DNA of 64,000 nucleotides from Flavobacteriales bacterium (GTDB lineage: Bacteria > Bacteroidota > Bacteroidia > Flavobacteriales_F > PHOS-HE28). Location: assembly GCA_016710015.1 (NCBI GenBank), contig JADJLR010000005.1, positions 124,001 to 188,000 on the forward strand, read 5' to 3'. The position numbers and the translations under genes are program-made. Positions within the stretch are counted from its first letter, which is position 1, and every line of letters begins with the position of its first letter. Under the pieces are notes generated by a model, which was not told where the DNA came from, ran no database searches, and saw only the letters and a list, made by a program, of their open reading frames with translations. Below are positions 1-8,260 of the stretch, piece after piece.

Positions 1-1639
1 CGCTGTACAATTCGCTTACATGAGGCGGTCGAAATGCGGATCCGATGTTGAAGCGTATGCGCGAGCTGTCCGTAACGGACCAATTCGCCCCCAGACTGAA
101 GGCATGATTCGTGAACCGATGCACGGGACGGACGAGCGAGTCCTGTGCGTTATAAAGAGCAACATCGATCCGTGCCGCTTCCGACCGAACGCCTGCCTCC
201 AACTCCAACTCGTCGTTGATGGGCAGATGCTCCAATACGAATAGGGCACCGGTGCGTTTCCGGAAATTGGGGATCAACGGACGAATACCGGTTCCAGGCA
301 CGTTGAGATTCTCCTGCTCCATGCCATTCGCACCGATCTTGCCATGCAGGTGCGGGCCGATCCAATGCTTGTACACCAGATCGCCACTTTGGGTGATGAG
401 CGAAAGGTCCGTTGCAGGGATCGCACTTCGACCTGCACGGCGAATATCGAATTCCTGGCGATCATCCGCTTGTCGCGCATAGGTGAGCACCAAACAATCC
501 CGATCGCCAACGGCATAGCCGACTTCCGCTTTCAGCAGATGGTGTGCTGAATTTTGCCGTGGTGCATCGATCGCATAGGTGAACTCACCAACATACCACG
601 GCTGAGCGTTGGTGATCGCGGTTTGAAGGTCTGTAAGATTGCCGATGTGCGAGGCTCGAAGGATGCCCAATTCCCGCCCGAAATAACTGTAGAATATAGT
701 GGTGTTCCACCGGTGGTCCCGGTAGCCGATCGCAGCCGAGGTCGCAGCTTCGTTCATGCCCGTATTGCTCAGAACGTACCCTGGAGCGCTTGCATCACCC
801 AGCTTTCGAGCGCTGCCTTGAAGCCGCCATCCGAATCCACGCAACCCGTGCACCCCTCCTTCCAGTTGGACATTCCCACCGCCGCCTTTCCCATTCGCTA
901 CCCCAAGCCCACGAACCTCACCCCGCACGCCCTCGCTGCGCGGAAGTTCCACCGGTTCAATGATCACCACTCCACCCATCGCATCGCTCCCATACTGGAC
1001 GCTGGACGCTCCCTTCACCACGGTAAGGCGATCGCTACTGAAGGGATCCAGACCGGGTGCATGCTCGGTACCCCATTGCTGGTCCTCTTGCCGAATTCCC
1101 TGATTCAAGATCAAGACCCGATTGCCACTGAGACCATGGATCACTGGTTTGCCAATGGTGGGTCCGCTTTGCAGAACCGTTACTCCATTGATCGTTGAAA
1201 GCATTTCAACAAGGGATCGGCCTGATGCTTCCATGGCCTCCTTGTTCACCCCCTCGTTCGGTAGCCCCACATGCTCATCCGGTCTGGATCGAGCCACTTC
1301 GAATTCGGCCAGCTCCTGCGCGTGATGCTCCAACTCCAAGCGCAGATCCACATCGGAATCCAATTGCACTATCCGTTCCACGGTCTCGCACCCCAAGTGT
1401 GCGATACGCAGTAGATAACGGCCCGCACAAAGGCCAGAAAGTACGAAACGTCCTTGCTGATCGGCCACAGCGCCCTTGTTCAATGCGGGTATGTACACTT
1501 CTGCGAATGACAATGGACCTTGATCGTGCTCATCCACAACGCGACCCCGGATCACCAAGGTACACGTGGTATCCTGTGCTACACCCATGATCGGCATCAG
1601 GAACAACGAACAGAAAAAGAGCACACGCAGTATGGACAT
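1..1639 (-). CDS. TonB-dependent outer-membrane receptor (3' end outside window)
   Basis: The reading frame is open from an ATG at 1639 to the window edge, so at least 546 residues are present and the C-terminal barrel end is missing. The start MSILRVLFFCSLFLMPIMG followed by AQDTT is a signal peptide. A carboxypeptidase-regulatory-like domain follows (about residues 25-105, VIRGRVVDEHDQGPLSFAEV). The plug is next, with VTVLQSGPTIGKPVIHGLSG and VKGASSVQYGSDAMGGV. Near the edge is AFRPPHVSELYS, a typical late-barrel receptor motif. The protein would import a ligand across the outer membrane using TonB energy. The substrate is not readable, but the upstream small His/Cys protein on the same strand hints at a metal or metal chelate. 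The gap to that gene is 83 bp. Confidence 0.93.
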   Translation of the reverse strand, partial: MSILRVLFFCSLFLMPIMGVAQDTTCTLVIRGRVVDEHDQGPLSFAEVYIPALNKGAVADQQGRFVLSGLCAGRYLLRIAHLGCETVERIVQLDSDVDLRLELEHHAQELAEFEVARSRPDEHVGLPNEGVNKEAMEASGRSLVEMLSTINGVTVLQSGPTIGKPVIHGLSGNRVLILNQGIRQEDQQWGTEHAPGLDPFSSDRLTVVKGASSVQYGSDAMGGVVIIEPVELPRSEGVRGEVRGLGVANGKGGGGNVQLEGGVHGLRGFGWRLQGSARKLGDASAPGYVLSNTGMNEAATSAAIGYRDHRWNTTIFYSYFGRELGILRASHIGNLTDLQTAITNAQPWYVGEFTYAIDAPRQNSAHHLLKAEVGYAVGDRDCLVLTYARQADDRQEFDIRRAGRSAIPATDLSLITQSGDLVYKHWIGPHLHGKIGANGMEQENLNVPGTGIRPLIPNFRKRTGALFVLEHLPINDELELEAGVRSEAARIDVALYNAQDSLVRPVHRFTNHAFSLGANWSVTDSSRIRFNIGSAFRPPHVSELYS

Positions 1640-1722
1640 GGAGTCGAAGTACGGCTGGCGTACGGGGCATTCACGGAAAACGATCACCTCGGCCCTTACT
1701 TCCCGGATCGGGAACGGGCGGT

Positions 1723-2043
1723 TCACTCCACCCCAGCGGGCGGACCACGGCTCTTGACGGACCGAATGACCTTTGCTTCGGTTCCAACTTCGTGTACCGA
1801 AATGTTCGGTACACGCGTATCCTGAAGAACAGGTGCGCAAGTGATAGCAGCAGTATGGAAGGTCGGCAAGACGATGTCGCACAAGGCGCAGGTTTCGTTC
1901 AATTCTATACGAGCTGCCGCGCCGTGAGCCTCATGATCTCCAACATGGGCCATGGCGTGCAGCACCTCGCGTGGCAGGAGCAATGCCACGAAGAGCAACC
2001 CAAGCCCAAAGGCCATTCGTCGGGCATTGATCGGACGCTGCAT
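1723..2043 (-). CDS. Small membrane-anchored His/Cys-rich protein upstream of the TonB receptor
   Basis: The start is set at MQRPINARRMAF (106 residues), which puts a positively charged end before one hydrophobic segment (FGLGLLFVALLL). A longer start at 2109 adds a segment with no recognisable signal. After the membrane segment is a His cluster (VLHAMAHVGDHEAHG) and a CALC motif, which look like metal ligands. Small proteins of this general form are often found beside TonB receptors for metals, where they are usually annotated as hypothetical. No family name is assigned. Co-orientation with the receptor suggests an operon for metal sensing or handling at the cell envelope; this is inference. 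Confidence 0.6.
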   Translation of the reverse strand: MQRPINARRMAFGLGLLFVALLLPREVLHAMAHVGDHEAHGAAARIELNETCALCDIVLPTFHTAAITCAPVLQDTRVPNISVHEVGTEAKVIRSVKSRGPPAGVE

Positions 2044-2121
2044 CGTGCTAAGGTACGTACCCGATGAAGGTTCCGACGCAGCCGTGTGCGCCTCCAACTT
2101 TCCACCCAAGGCCGAGCACCC

Positions 2122-2129
2122 TACTTTTG
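2122..2129 (+). promoter_or_regulatory. Candidate -7 promoter element TACTTTTG
   Basis: This is an exact match to the Bacteroidetes -7 consensus TAnnTTTG, 15 nt before the ATG of the secreted beta-propeller gene. No clear -33 TTG element was seen at the usual distance. Confidence 0.45.
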
Positions 2130-2144
2130 CAGGAAATCAACGAA

Positions 2145-3374
2145 ATGATGATGTATCGCTACGCATGGTTCGCATTGTTGGGGCTTTTACATGTCGCCGC
2201 ACTGGCGAATTGGACTCCGAGCAACCTGACGAGTACCGGGCACAAGAGTATGACGACACATAATGGTGCGCTCTACTTGGCCACGTTCAACACCGGCGTT
2301 CAGAAAAGTGTGGACAACGGAGTAAGTTGGACCTTGGTGAATTCAGGGCTTCCGCTTACCGAGGGCACTATCAAAGTACAATCCGTTGGTAGCAATGGGA
2401 CCACTCTGTTCTGTGGCACCGAGAGCGGCATCTACCGATCGACGAACCATGGAGCAAGTTGGTCCATCGCCAACGGCACCCTAACAGCCAATGCGTCGAC
2501 CTATGTGAATAAGATCTACAACTTCAACGGGGTGCTCTTCGTGGTCTTTTCCGGAATGAGCTCCAATAGTAACGGCGGTGTGTTCCGGACCGTTGACAAT
2601 GGAACCACCTGGCTTTCTGCGTACAATGGGCTGAGCACCAACATGACGATCTACAACATCGACATGATGGACGGTGTCCTCTACGCATCAACGAACACAG
2701 CGTTGATGAAGTCTGCGGACCTCGGCCAATCCTGGTCCCAGGTCGGCACCACCAATTATGCCGTGTATGCCGTGCAGGGGATCGGCGGGCGGATCGTGGC
2801 GCTGACCACTTTCGGCGCACGGTATTCTATCGACAATGGCGTTACGTGGGTGAACAGCACGAACTACCCAGTGGCAAGCCCGCCGGCCGGGTCGGAATTG
2901 CTGGCCTACGATTCGAAGTTCTATGCGATCACCAGATCGGGTCCCATAGGTTGTTACCGTTCCTCGGATGGTGGCGAAACGTGGGAAGTATTCAACACCG
3001 GTCTCTCGGCTCCCAATACATTCGTTCAAGAGGAATTCCATTCCAGCGGATCCACTCTCTTCATCATTTGCGCGTTGGATGTGTATTCCACTCCGGGTTC
3101 CACGGTCGGACTCCCAGAGCAGGAAGTGGCGGTAACACCTAAACCCTATCCAACGGTATTCACCGAAGGATTCAAGATCGACCTCAGCAATTCGGAACCC
3201 GGCAGCACCGTGATCCTAGTGGATGCTACAGGTCGTGAGGTGATGCGTTTCGGCAACCTTGCGCTCGGAGTAGTTCCTTTCGAACGGAATGGACTTGCAG
3301 CCGGAACCTACCAGTGTTTCTTGGCCGATCATCGTGGCGACCGACTTCACCTTGGGCAAGTGGTTGCACAATGA
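2145..3374 (+). CDS. Secreted BNR/sialidase-like beta-propeller protein with T9SS type A sorting domain
   Basis: About 409 residues. The start is placed at 2145 (MMMYRYAWFALLGLLHVAAL), which gives a signal peptide; the longer frame from 2064 has none. Repeated blocks of the form S-x-D-x-G-x-(S/T)-W (VDNGVSWTLV, TNHGASWSI, VDNGTTWLS, ADLGQSWSQV, SSDGGETWEV) are Asp-box/BNR repeats building a beta-propeller. The last roughly 80 residues (PYPTVFTEGFKI, VILVDATGREV, LAAGTYQCFL) form a Por-type A sorting domain, so export by T9SS to the surface or medium is expected. The ligand is unknown. The stop codon overlaps the start of pfkA in ATGA. Confidence 0.85.
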   Translation: MMMYRYAWFALLGLLHVAALANWTPSNLTSTGHKSMTTHNGALYLATFNTGVQKSVDNGVSWTLVNSGLPLTEGTIKVQSVGSNGTTLFCGTESGIYRSTNHGASWSIANGTLTANASTYVNKIYNFNGVLFVVFSGMSSNSNGGVFRTVDNGTTWLSAYNGLSTNMTIYNIDMMDGVLYASTNTALMKSADLGQSWSQVGTTNYAVYAVQGIGGRIVALTTFGARYSIDNGVTWVNSTNYPVASPPAGSELLAYDSKFYAITRSGPIGCYRSSDGGETWEVFNTGLSAPNTFVQEEFHSSGSTLFIICALDVYSTPGSTVGLPEQEVAVTPKPYPTVFTEGFKIDLSNSEPGSTVILVDATGREVMRFGNLALGVVPFERNGLAAGTYQCFLADHRGDRLHLGQVVAQ

Positions 3375-4357
3375 GCAATGTGCCGGCGGTCCGGCACATC
3401 GGGGTATTCACCTCCGGTGGCGATAGCCCTGGCATGAATGCGGCCATCCGAGCGGTGGTTCGCACCGCTTCCGCAACAGGCATCCGCGTATCCGGCATCC
3501 TCGGCGGATATGATGGACTCGTTCATGGCCAGCTCATGGAACTTGGTGCACGGGATGTGAGCAACATCATCCAACGCGGAGGCACGATGCTGCGCTCGGC
3601 CCGCAGCGAGGCCTTCCGTACGAACGAAGGTCGAGAGAAAGCTGCAGGAACGCTTAAGGTCAGAGGCATCGACGGCCTTATCGCGATCGGTGGTGATGGC
3701 ACCTTCACCGGTGCGAATATCTTCTTTCAAGAACACGGTACATCCATCCTAGGTCTGCCGGGGACCATCGACAATGACCTCTTCGGTACGGACCGGACCA
3801 TTGGTTTCGATACGGCCGTGAATACCGCTGTGGAGGCGATCGATAAGATCCGCGATACCGCATCCTCCCATGACCGCCTCTTCTTCGTGGAGGTGATGGG
3901 GCGCGACACAGGCTTCATCGCTTTGGCTTGTGCCATTGCAGCGGGTGCGGAATATGTCATGTTGCCGGAAGTTCCCCAGCGCATCGATCAGTTGATCACG
4001 GCCTTGACCGAGGCGAAACAAAGCAAGTCCAGTAGCATTGTGGTGGTGGCGGAAGGAGATGAGGAAGGCGGTGCGTTCGAGATCGCTCGCAAGGTGAAGG
4101 AATGCCATGCCCACTTCGACATCCGGGTCACGGTGCTCGGTCATTTGCAGCGCGGCGGTAGCCCTTCCGTACAGGACCGGGTGTTGGCAAGTAAGCTCGG
4201 CGTGGCTGCGGTGGAGGAATTGTGCAAAGGGGCACACGATGCCATGGTGGGCGAGATGAACGGTCGCATCGTTCTCACTCCTTTCCAAGATGCCATCGGA
4301 AAACGCCGGAGGTTGGATCCCGACCTGCTCCGGATCCTGCCGATCCTCTCGGTGTGA
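3371..4357 (+). CDS. pfkA: ATP-dependent 6-phosphofructokinase
   Basis: PfkA phosphorylates fructose 6-phosphate to fructose 1,6-bisphosphate, the committed step of glycolysis, in the cytoplasm. The 328-residue length is normal for the short bacterial enzyme. Visible motifs are the ATP-binding TSGGDSPGMNAAIRA near the start, GGDGTFTGA (about residues 104-112), the catalytic loop PGTIDND, and HLQRGGSPS near the end. The start is placed at MSNVPAVRHIG, whose ATG overlaps the preceding TGA by 4 bp, so translational coupling to the secreted beta-propeller gene is likely. That pairing is functionally odd. Confidence 0.97.
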   Translation: MSNVPAVRHIGVFTSGGDSPGMNAAIRAVVRTASATGIRVSGILGGYDGLVHGQLMELGARDVSNIIQRGGTMLRSARSEAFRTNEGREKAAGTLKVRGIDGLIAIGGDGTFTGANIFFQEHGTSILGLPGTIDNDLFGTDRTIGFDTAVNTAVEAIDKIRDTASSHDRLFFVEVMGRDTGFIALACAIAAGAEYVMLPEVPQRIDQLITALTEAKQSKSSSIVVVAEGDEEGGAFEIARKVKECHAHFDIRVTVLGHLQRGGSPSVQDRVLASKLGVAAVEELCKGAHDAMVGEMNGRIVLTPFQDAIGKRRRLDPDLLRILPILSV

Positions 4358-4424
4358 TCGCCGATTTGGTGTTGATCGACGAGAACGCCTATTTTGGTAG
4401 TCTCCCATTCGCGCCGAACGTTCC

Positions 4425-7400
4425 ATGCAGCCTCGTCTTCGATGGTCCCTTCTCCCCTTGACGTTCGCTTCGCTCTGCGCGTTCGGTCAACCCTGTTTGG
4501 TGAGCAACACCTTTACAGCATCCACGCCACCCGTGAATGGCACGTATGGGTGTGGGGAAACGGTGACCTTCTGTTTCACTGTGACCAATTGGAACAGCAC
4601 CAACGCCAATTGGTTCCATGGAGTTGCGGCCAACTTCGGTCCGGGTTGGGATATGAGCACCTTGACCCCCGGGCCTCCACCGGCTTCCTGTTCGGGCTCC
4701 GGTAGTTGGGCGTGGTACCCTTCTGTCCAAGGCACGGCAGGGACCAACATCGGTACGCAAGGGCCCGGTTTCTTCTACGACTACAACCCCGGTGATGGCA
4801 ACCCTGGGAACAACTTCGGGGATTTCTGCACTGGCGCAGTGAACTGGACCTTTTGCTGGACCATCTCCGTTCTCGATGGCCCGGCTTGCGTGAATGGACT
4901 GAGTCTGGATGTCTCCGTGAACTCCTTTGGGGACAGTGAAACAGGGAGTTGGGGCAGTACCGGATGCACAGGGGATCCTATCGCGGTGAACCCACCAACG
5001 GTGATCCAGAGTTGTACAGCGGATGCCGGATCGGATGCGGCCCTCACGACCTGTTCTTCCGGTGGCGTATCGGATCTGTTCAATACGCTCGGAGGTACGC
5101 CCGATGCGGGAGGCGTGTGGACCGCCCCGGATGGCTCCGTGGTGTCCGGTATTCTAAACCCGACAACGGATGATGCAGGCGCGTACACCTATACCGTGAC
5201 CAGCCTTGCCCCACCTTGCTCTGCCCAAGCCCAAGTGATCGTCACGATCTCCGATCAACCCAATGCTGGTGGTCCGGGCAACTTGACCCTCTGTAGTTCC
5301 AACCCACCTGCCAACCTGTTCTCGGTGATCGAAGGATCCCCTGACCCAGGTGGGGTCTGGACCGCGCCGGATGGAAGCGCCCATACCGGGATCTTTGACC
5401 CCGCTACCGATGTGCCGGGAATTTATTCATACACCGTCGTCGCTGTAGCCCCATGCATACCAGCCGTAGTTGCTGTGACCGTATCGGTGGTCCAAAGCCC
5501 CAACGCAGGGATCAATGCAAGTATGCAAACCTGTACCTCCGCCTCCTCGTTCAGTTTATTCACCCAATTGAATGGAGTCCCGAATGTCGGTGGTGTATGG
5601 ACCGGACCGAACGGCGCCCCGATCAGCGGAATTTACAACCCGGCCATGGACCCTGCAGGGGTATACACCTACACCGTGAACGGAGTGGCCCCTTGCCCGA
5701 ACAGCAGTGCGACGGTGACCGTGCAGAACGCACCACAACCAAATGCGGGTACCGATGGCCCTTTGACCACGCTGTGCAGTGCAGCCCCGCCGGTCGATCT
5801 TTATTTCCTTCTTGGCGGCACACCGGACCTTGGTGGTTCATGGACTGCGCCTGATGGAGGGCCGACCTCTGGTGTGCTGAACCCATCAACCGCACAACCG
5901 GGCACCTATTCCTACTTGCTATTGGCTGCCGCGCCATGCGTCAGTGATCAAGCCACGGTGCAGATCGCGATCGTGGACCAACCCGATGTGGGTGTAGATG
6001 GAGCCATCACCTTGTGTACTGCGTCCGACCCGTTGGATCTCTTCGATGCCTTGGGTGGTTCTCCGGATGCAGGCGGTGCTTGGACCGACCCAGCAGGTTC
6101 CGCTTCTCTTGGGATCTTGGACCCAGCGGTGGATATGGGCGGTACATTCACATATACCATCGCCGCAATGGCTCCTTGTATGACTTCCAGTTCAGCGGTT
6201 GAAGTGGATGTCGTGGAACAACCCAACGCGGGGAACGATGGTGCCATCAACGCGTGCTCATCCGAAGCGACAGTGGATCTGTTCCCATTTCTTGGCGATA
6301 ACGCTCAGACCGGTGGGATCTGGACCGATCCGAACGGGAACCCCACAGGTGCGAACGTGCTCCCATTGCAGGCTGTGGTCGGCACATACACATACACGGT
6401 TGCAGCACCTGCGCCTTGTACCAACTCCTCCGCTCAGGTCGTGCTCAGTGTCTTACAAGCCATCGATCCCGGAGTGGATGCAGTGTTGACGGCCTGCTCC
6501 ACCGATGGACCCATCGATTTGTTCCCCCTGCTTGGGGGCACAGCTGCATCTGGCGGTACATGGGTAGAACCCACCGGCGGGCCTAGCAATGGCATCATCG
6601 ACCCATCCGATGTCTTCGATGGTTACTACGGATACGTCTTCGGAGCGGACGGCCCGTGTCCCTCTGTGAGTTCCGGTGTGGATGTCTTCATTCAGGATGC
6701 GCTGAGTGCGGGGATCGATGGAGCGGTTCCCTTGTGCAGCGAGGGTAGCGACCTCTTTCCACTGATCTCTGCCATTACTGGCGCGCCTGCTTCCGGTGGT
6801 ACATGGACCGGCCCGGACGGCCAGAACCAAACAGGGACCTTCAATGCGGGTAGCGATGCGGCCGGGACATACACCTATACGATCGCTGCAGTGGGTGTGT
6901 GCCCTGCGATCACCAGTTCCGTTGCGATGAGTATCATCCCAGCTGCACAAGCCGGGCTAGGTGGCCTGATCGATATCTGTGCAGGAAGTGATCCTATCGA
7001 TCCTTCCGAATGGTTGTCCGGTTCTTGGGATCCAAATGGCACGTGGACCGGGCCCAACGGTGCCATCGTCGATCCAGTGGATCCTTCGAATGCCGCTTCA
7101 GGCGCCTACCAATACACGGTGCAAGGCACTGCGCCATGTCCGAATGCCCAAGCGATGATCGATCTGGTCATCGATCCAATGCCCAACCCCGGCTCGATCA
7201 GTGCGCTCGGCCTCTGTGCGAATGCGGAACCTATTGCACTCTTCCCTTTGCTCGGTGGAAGTCCGGATAGTGGTGGATCATGGTCCGGGCCTTCCCAATT
7301 CCAAGGACCCTTCGACCCCACCTACCACCTTCCTGGCATCTATGTCTATTCCGTTGATGGAGTCGGGGCTTGCACAGACATGCAGGCGCAAGCCACAGTA

Positions 7401-8210
7401 GAACTCACCGTTCACCCACTACCACAGCCTTCATTGACAACCAACGTGGATCAGGGTTGCGCACCATTGACCGTTCAACTATCCGCCGGCACGTTCAATG
7501 AACCGGCCACGGTGCAATGGAGCTTTGGCGATGGTGGATCCGGGTTCGCTGGCACCACGACGAACCACCTGTACACGCTTGGTGGAACCTTCACGGTCAC
7601 TGCACTGGTCACGGACGCGGAAGGATGCACTGCGAGCGCAACGTTCGGGCAAGCCATCACGGTTTCGAACGGCCCGGTGGTCGATTTCGGCGTGTCACCG
7701 ATACGAGTGAGCATCGATGATCCGGTGATCGGGCTGGTTCACCAACCCCTCGCGGATGTGGATCACGATTGGACAATGGATGGAGAGTCATGGGATGTCA
7801 TGGCTGGACGAGGCATCACGCTACCAAATGCAACGGTCGGCACCCATACCATCTGTCTTGTCGGGACCGATTCCTTGGGCTGTGAACAAGCGACTTGCCG
7901 TGAGATCATCGTGGACGATGTCCTGACCGTTTTCGTTCCCAATGCGTTCACACCGGACGGCAATGCGATCAACGAGACCTTCTTCCAGTCCGTGATCGGT
8001 CTGGATGAGGATGCTTATCTCTTCACGATCCACGATCGTTGGGGCAATGAGGTCTTCCTTTCCACCACCCCGAAAGAGGGATGGAACGGATCCATGCGAA
8101 ACAGCGGAGAGATCCTACCGCAGGACGTATACGTTTGGCGCCTTTGGGTGAAGGAAGGCTTCTCTACGGAACGGCGCGAGCATTTTGGAACGGTGACCTT
8201 GCTGAAATGA
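4425..8210 (+). CDS. Giant secreted protein with ~10 tandem Ig-like repeats, PKD domain and gliding-type C-terminal (type B) sorting domain
   Basis: 1261 residues. The start MQPRLRWSLLPLTFASLCAF ending before GQ is a signal peptide. An N-terminal Cys-rich beta domain (about 20-190) is followed by about ten repeats of 80-85 residues, each with a Cys-x-x start, a DLF segment, GGxPDxGGxW, and a YTYTVxxxAPC end (about 195-1000). A PKD domain follows (WSFGDGG, LVTDAEGC). The C-terminus has VFVPNAFTPDGNAINETF, IHDRWGNEVF and W-N-G, the CHU_C/gliding-motility-associated domain that directs T9SS export. It is probably a surface adhesin or matrix protein. It converges with the next large gene across a strong hairpin. 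Confidence 0.88.
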   Translation: MQPRLRWSLLPLTFASLCAFGQPCLVSNTFTASTPPVNGTYGCGETVTFCFTVTNWNSTNANWFHGVAANFGPGWDMSTLTPGPPPASCSGSGSWAWYPSVQGTAGTNIGTQGPGFFYDYNPGDGNPGNNFGDFCTGAVNWTFCWTISVLDGPACVNGLSLDVSVNSFGDSETGSWGSTGCTGDPIAVNPPTVIQSCTADAGSDAALTTCSSGGVSDLFNTLGGTPDAGGVWTAPDGSVVSGILNPTTDDAGAYTYTVTSLAPPCSAQAQVIVTISDQPNAGGPGNLTLCSSNPPANLFSVIEGSPDPGGVWTAPDGSAHTGIFDPATDVPGIYSYTVVAVAPCIPAVVAVTVSVVQSPNAGINASMQTCTSASSFSLFTQLNGVPNVGGVWTGPNGAPISGIYNPAMDPAGVYTYTVNGVAPCPNSSATVTVQNAPQPNAGTDGPLTTLCSAAPPVDLYFLLGGTPDLGGSWTAPDGGPTSGVLNPSTAQPGTYSYLLLAAAPCVSDQATVQIAIVDQPDVGVDGAITLCTASDPLDLFDALGGSPDAGGAWTDPAGSASLGILDPAVDMGGTFTYTIAAMAPCMTSSSAVEVDVVEQPNAGNDGAINACSSEATVDLFPFLGDNAQTGGIWTDPNGNPTGANVLPLQAVVGTYTYTVAAPAPCTNSSAQVVLSVLQAIDPGVDAVLTACSTDGPIDLFPLLGGTAASGGTWVEPTGGPSNGIIDPSDVFDGYYGYVFGADGPCPSVSSGVDVFIQDALSAGIDGAVPLCSEGSDLFPLISAITGAPASGGTWTGPDGQNQTGTFNAGSDAAGTYTYTIAAVGVCPAITSSVAMSIIPAAQAGLGGLIDICAGSDPIDPSEWLSGSWDPNGTWTGPNGAIVDPVDPSNAASGAYQYTVQGTAPCPNAQAMIDLVIDPMPNPGSISALGLCANAEPIALFPLLGGSPDSGGSWSGPSQFQGPFDPTYHLPGIYVYSVDGVGACTDMQAQATVELTVHPLPQPSLTTNVDQGCAPLTVQLSAGTFNEPATVQWSFGDGGSGFAGTTTNHLYTLGGTFTVTALVTDAEGCTASATFGQAITVSNGPVVDFGVSPIRVSIDDPVIGLVHQPLADVDHDWTMDGESWDVMAGRGITLPNATVGTHTICLVGTDSLGCEQATCREIIVDDVLTVFVPNAFTPDGNAINETFFQSVIGLDEDAYLFTIHDRWGNEVFLSTTPKEGWNGSMRNSGEILPQDVYVWRLWVKEGFSTERREHFGTVTLLK
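5010..7420 (+). repeat. Approximately 250-bp protein-coding tandem repeats
   Basis: About ten divergent repeats encode the Ig-like units of the giant secreted protein. Landmarks recur in each: TCSSGG, LCSSNP, TCTSAS, LCSAAP, LCTASD, ACSSEA, ACSTDG, LCSEGS, ICAGSD and LCANAE. The copies differ strongly at the DNA level, so this array is older than the one on the opposite strand downstream. Confidence 0.75.
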
Positions 8211-8211
8211 G

Positions 8212-8239
8212 AAGGGCCCCTTGTTACCAAGGAGCCCTT
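8212..8239. terminator. Bidirectional terminator hairpin
   Basis: AAGGGCCCCTTG (8212-8223) pairs with CAAGGAGCCCTT (8228-8239), giving a 12-bp stem with one mismatch and a TTAC loop, then TTT. It lies between two convergent large genes (stops at 8210 and 8261), so it can serve both. Confidence 0.8.
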
Positions 8240-8260
8240 TCAACCAACTTCGACCCGTTG

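Noticed and set aside
554..1198. Plus-strand frame of 214 codons in the receptor region
   Set aside because: It runs opposite a TonB receptor with clear plug motifs and shows no protein features of its own.
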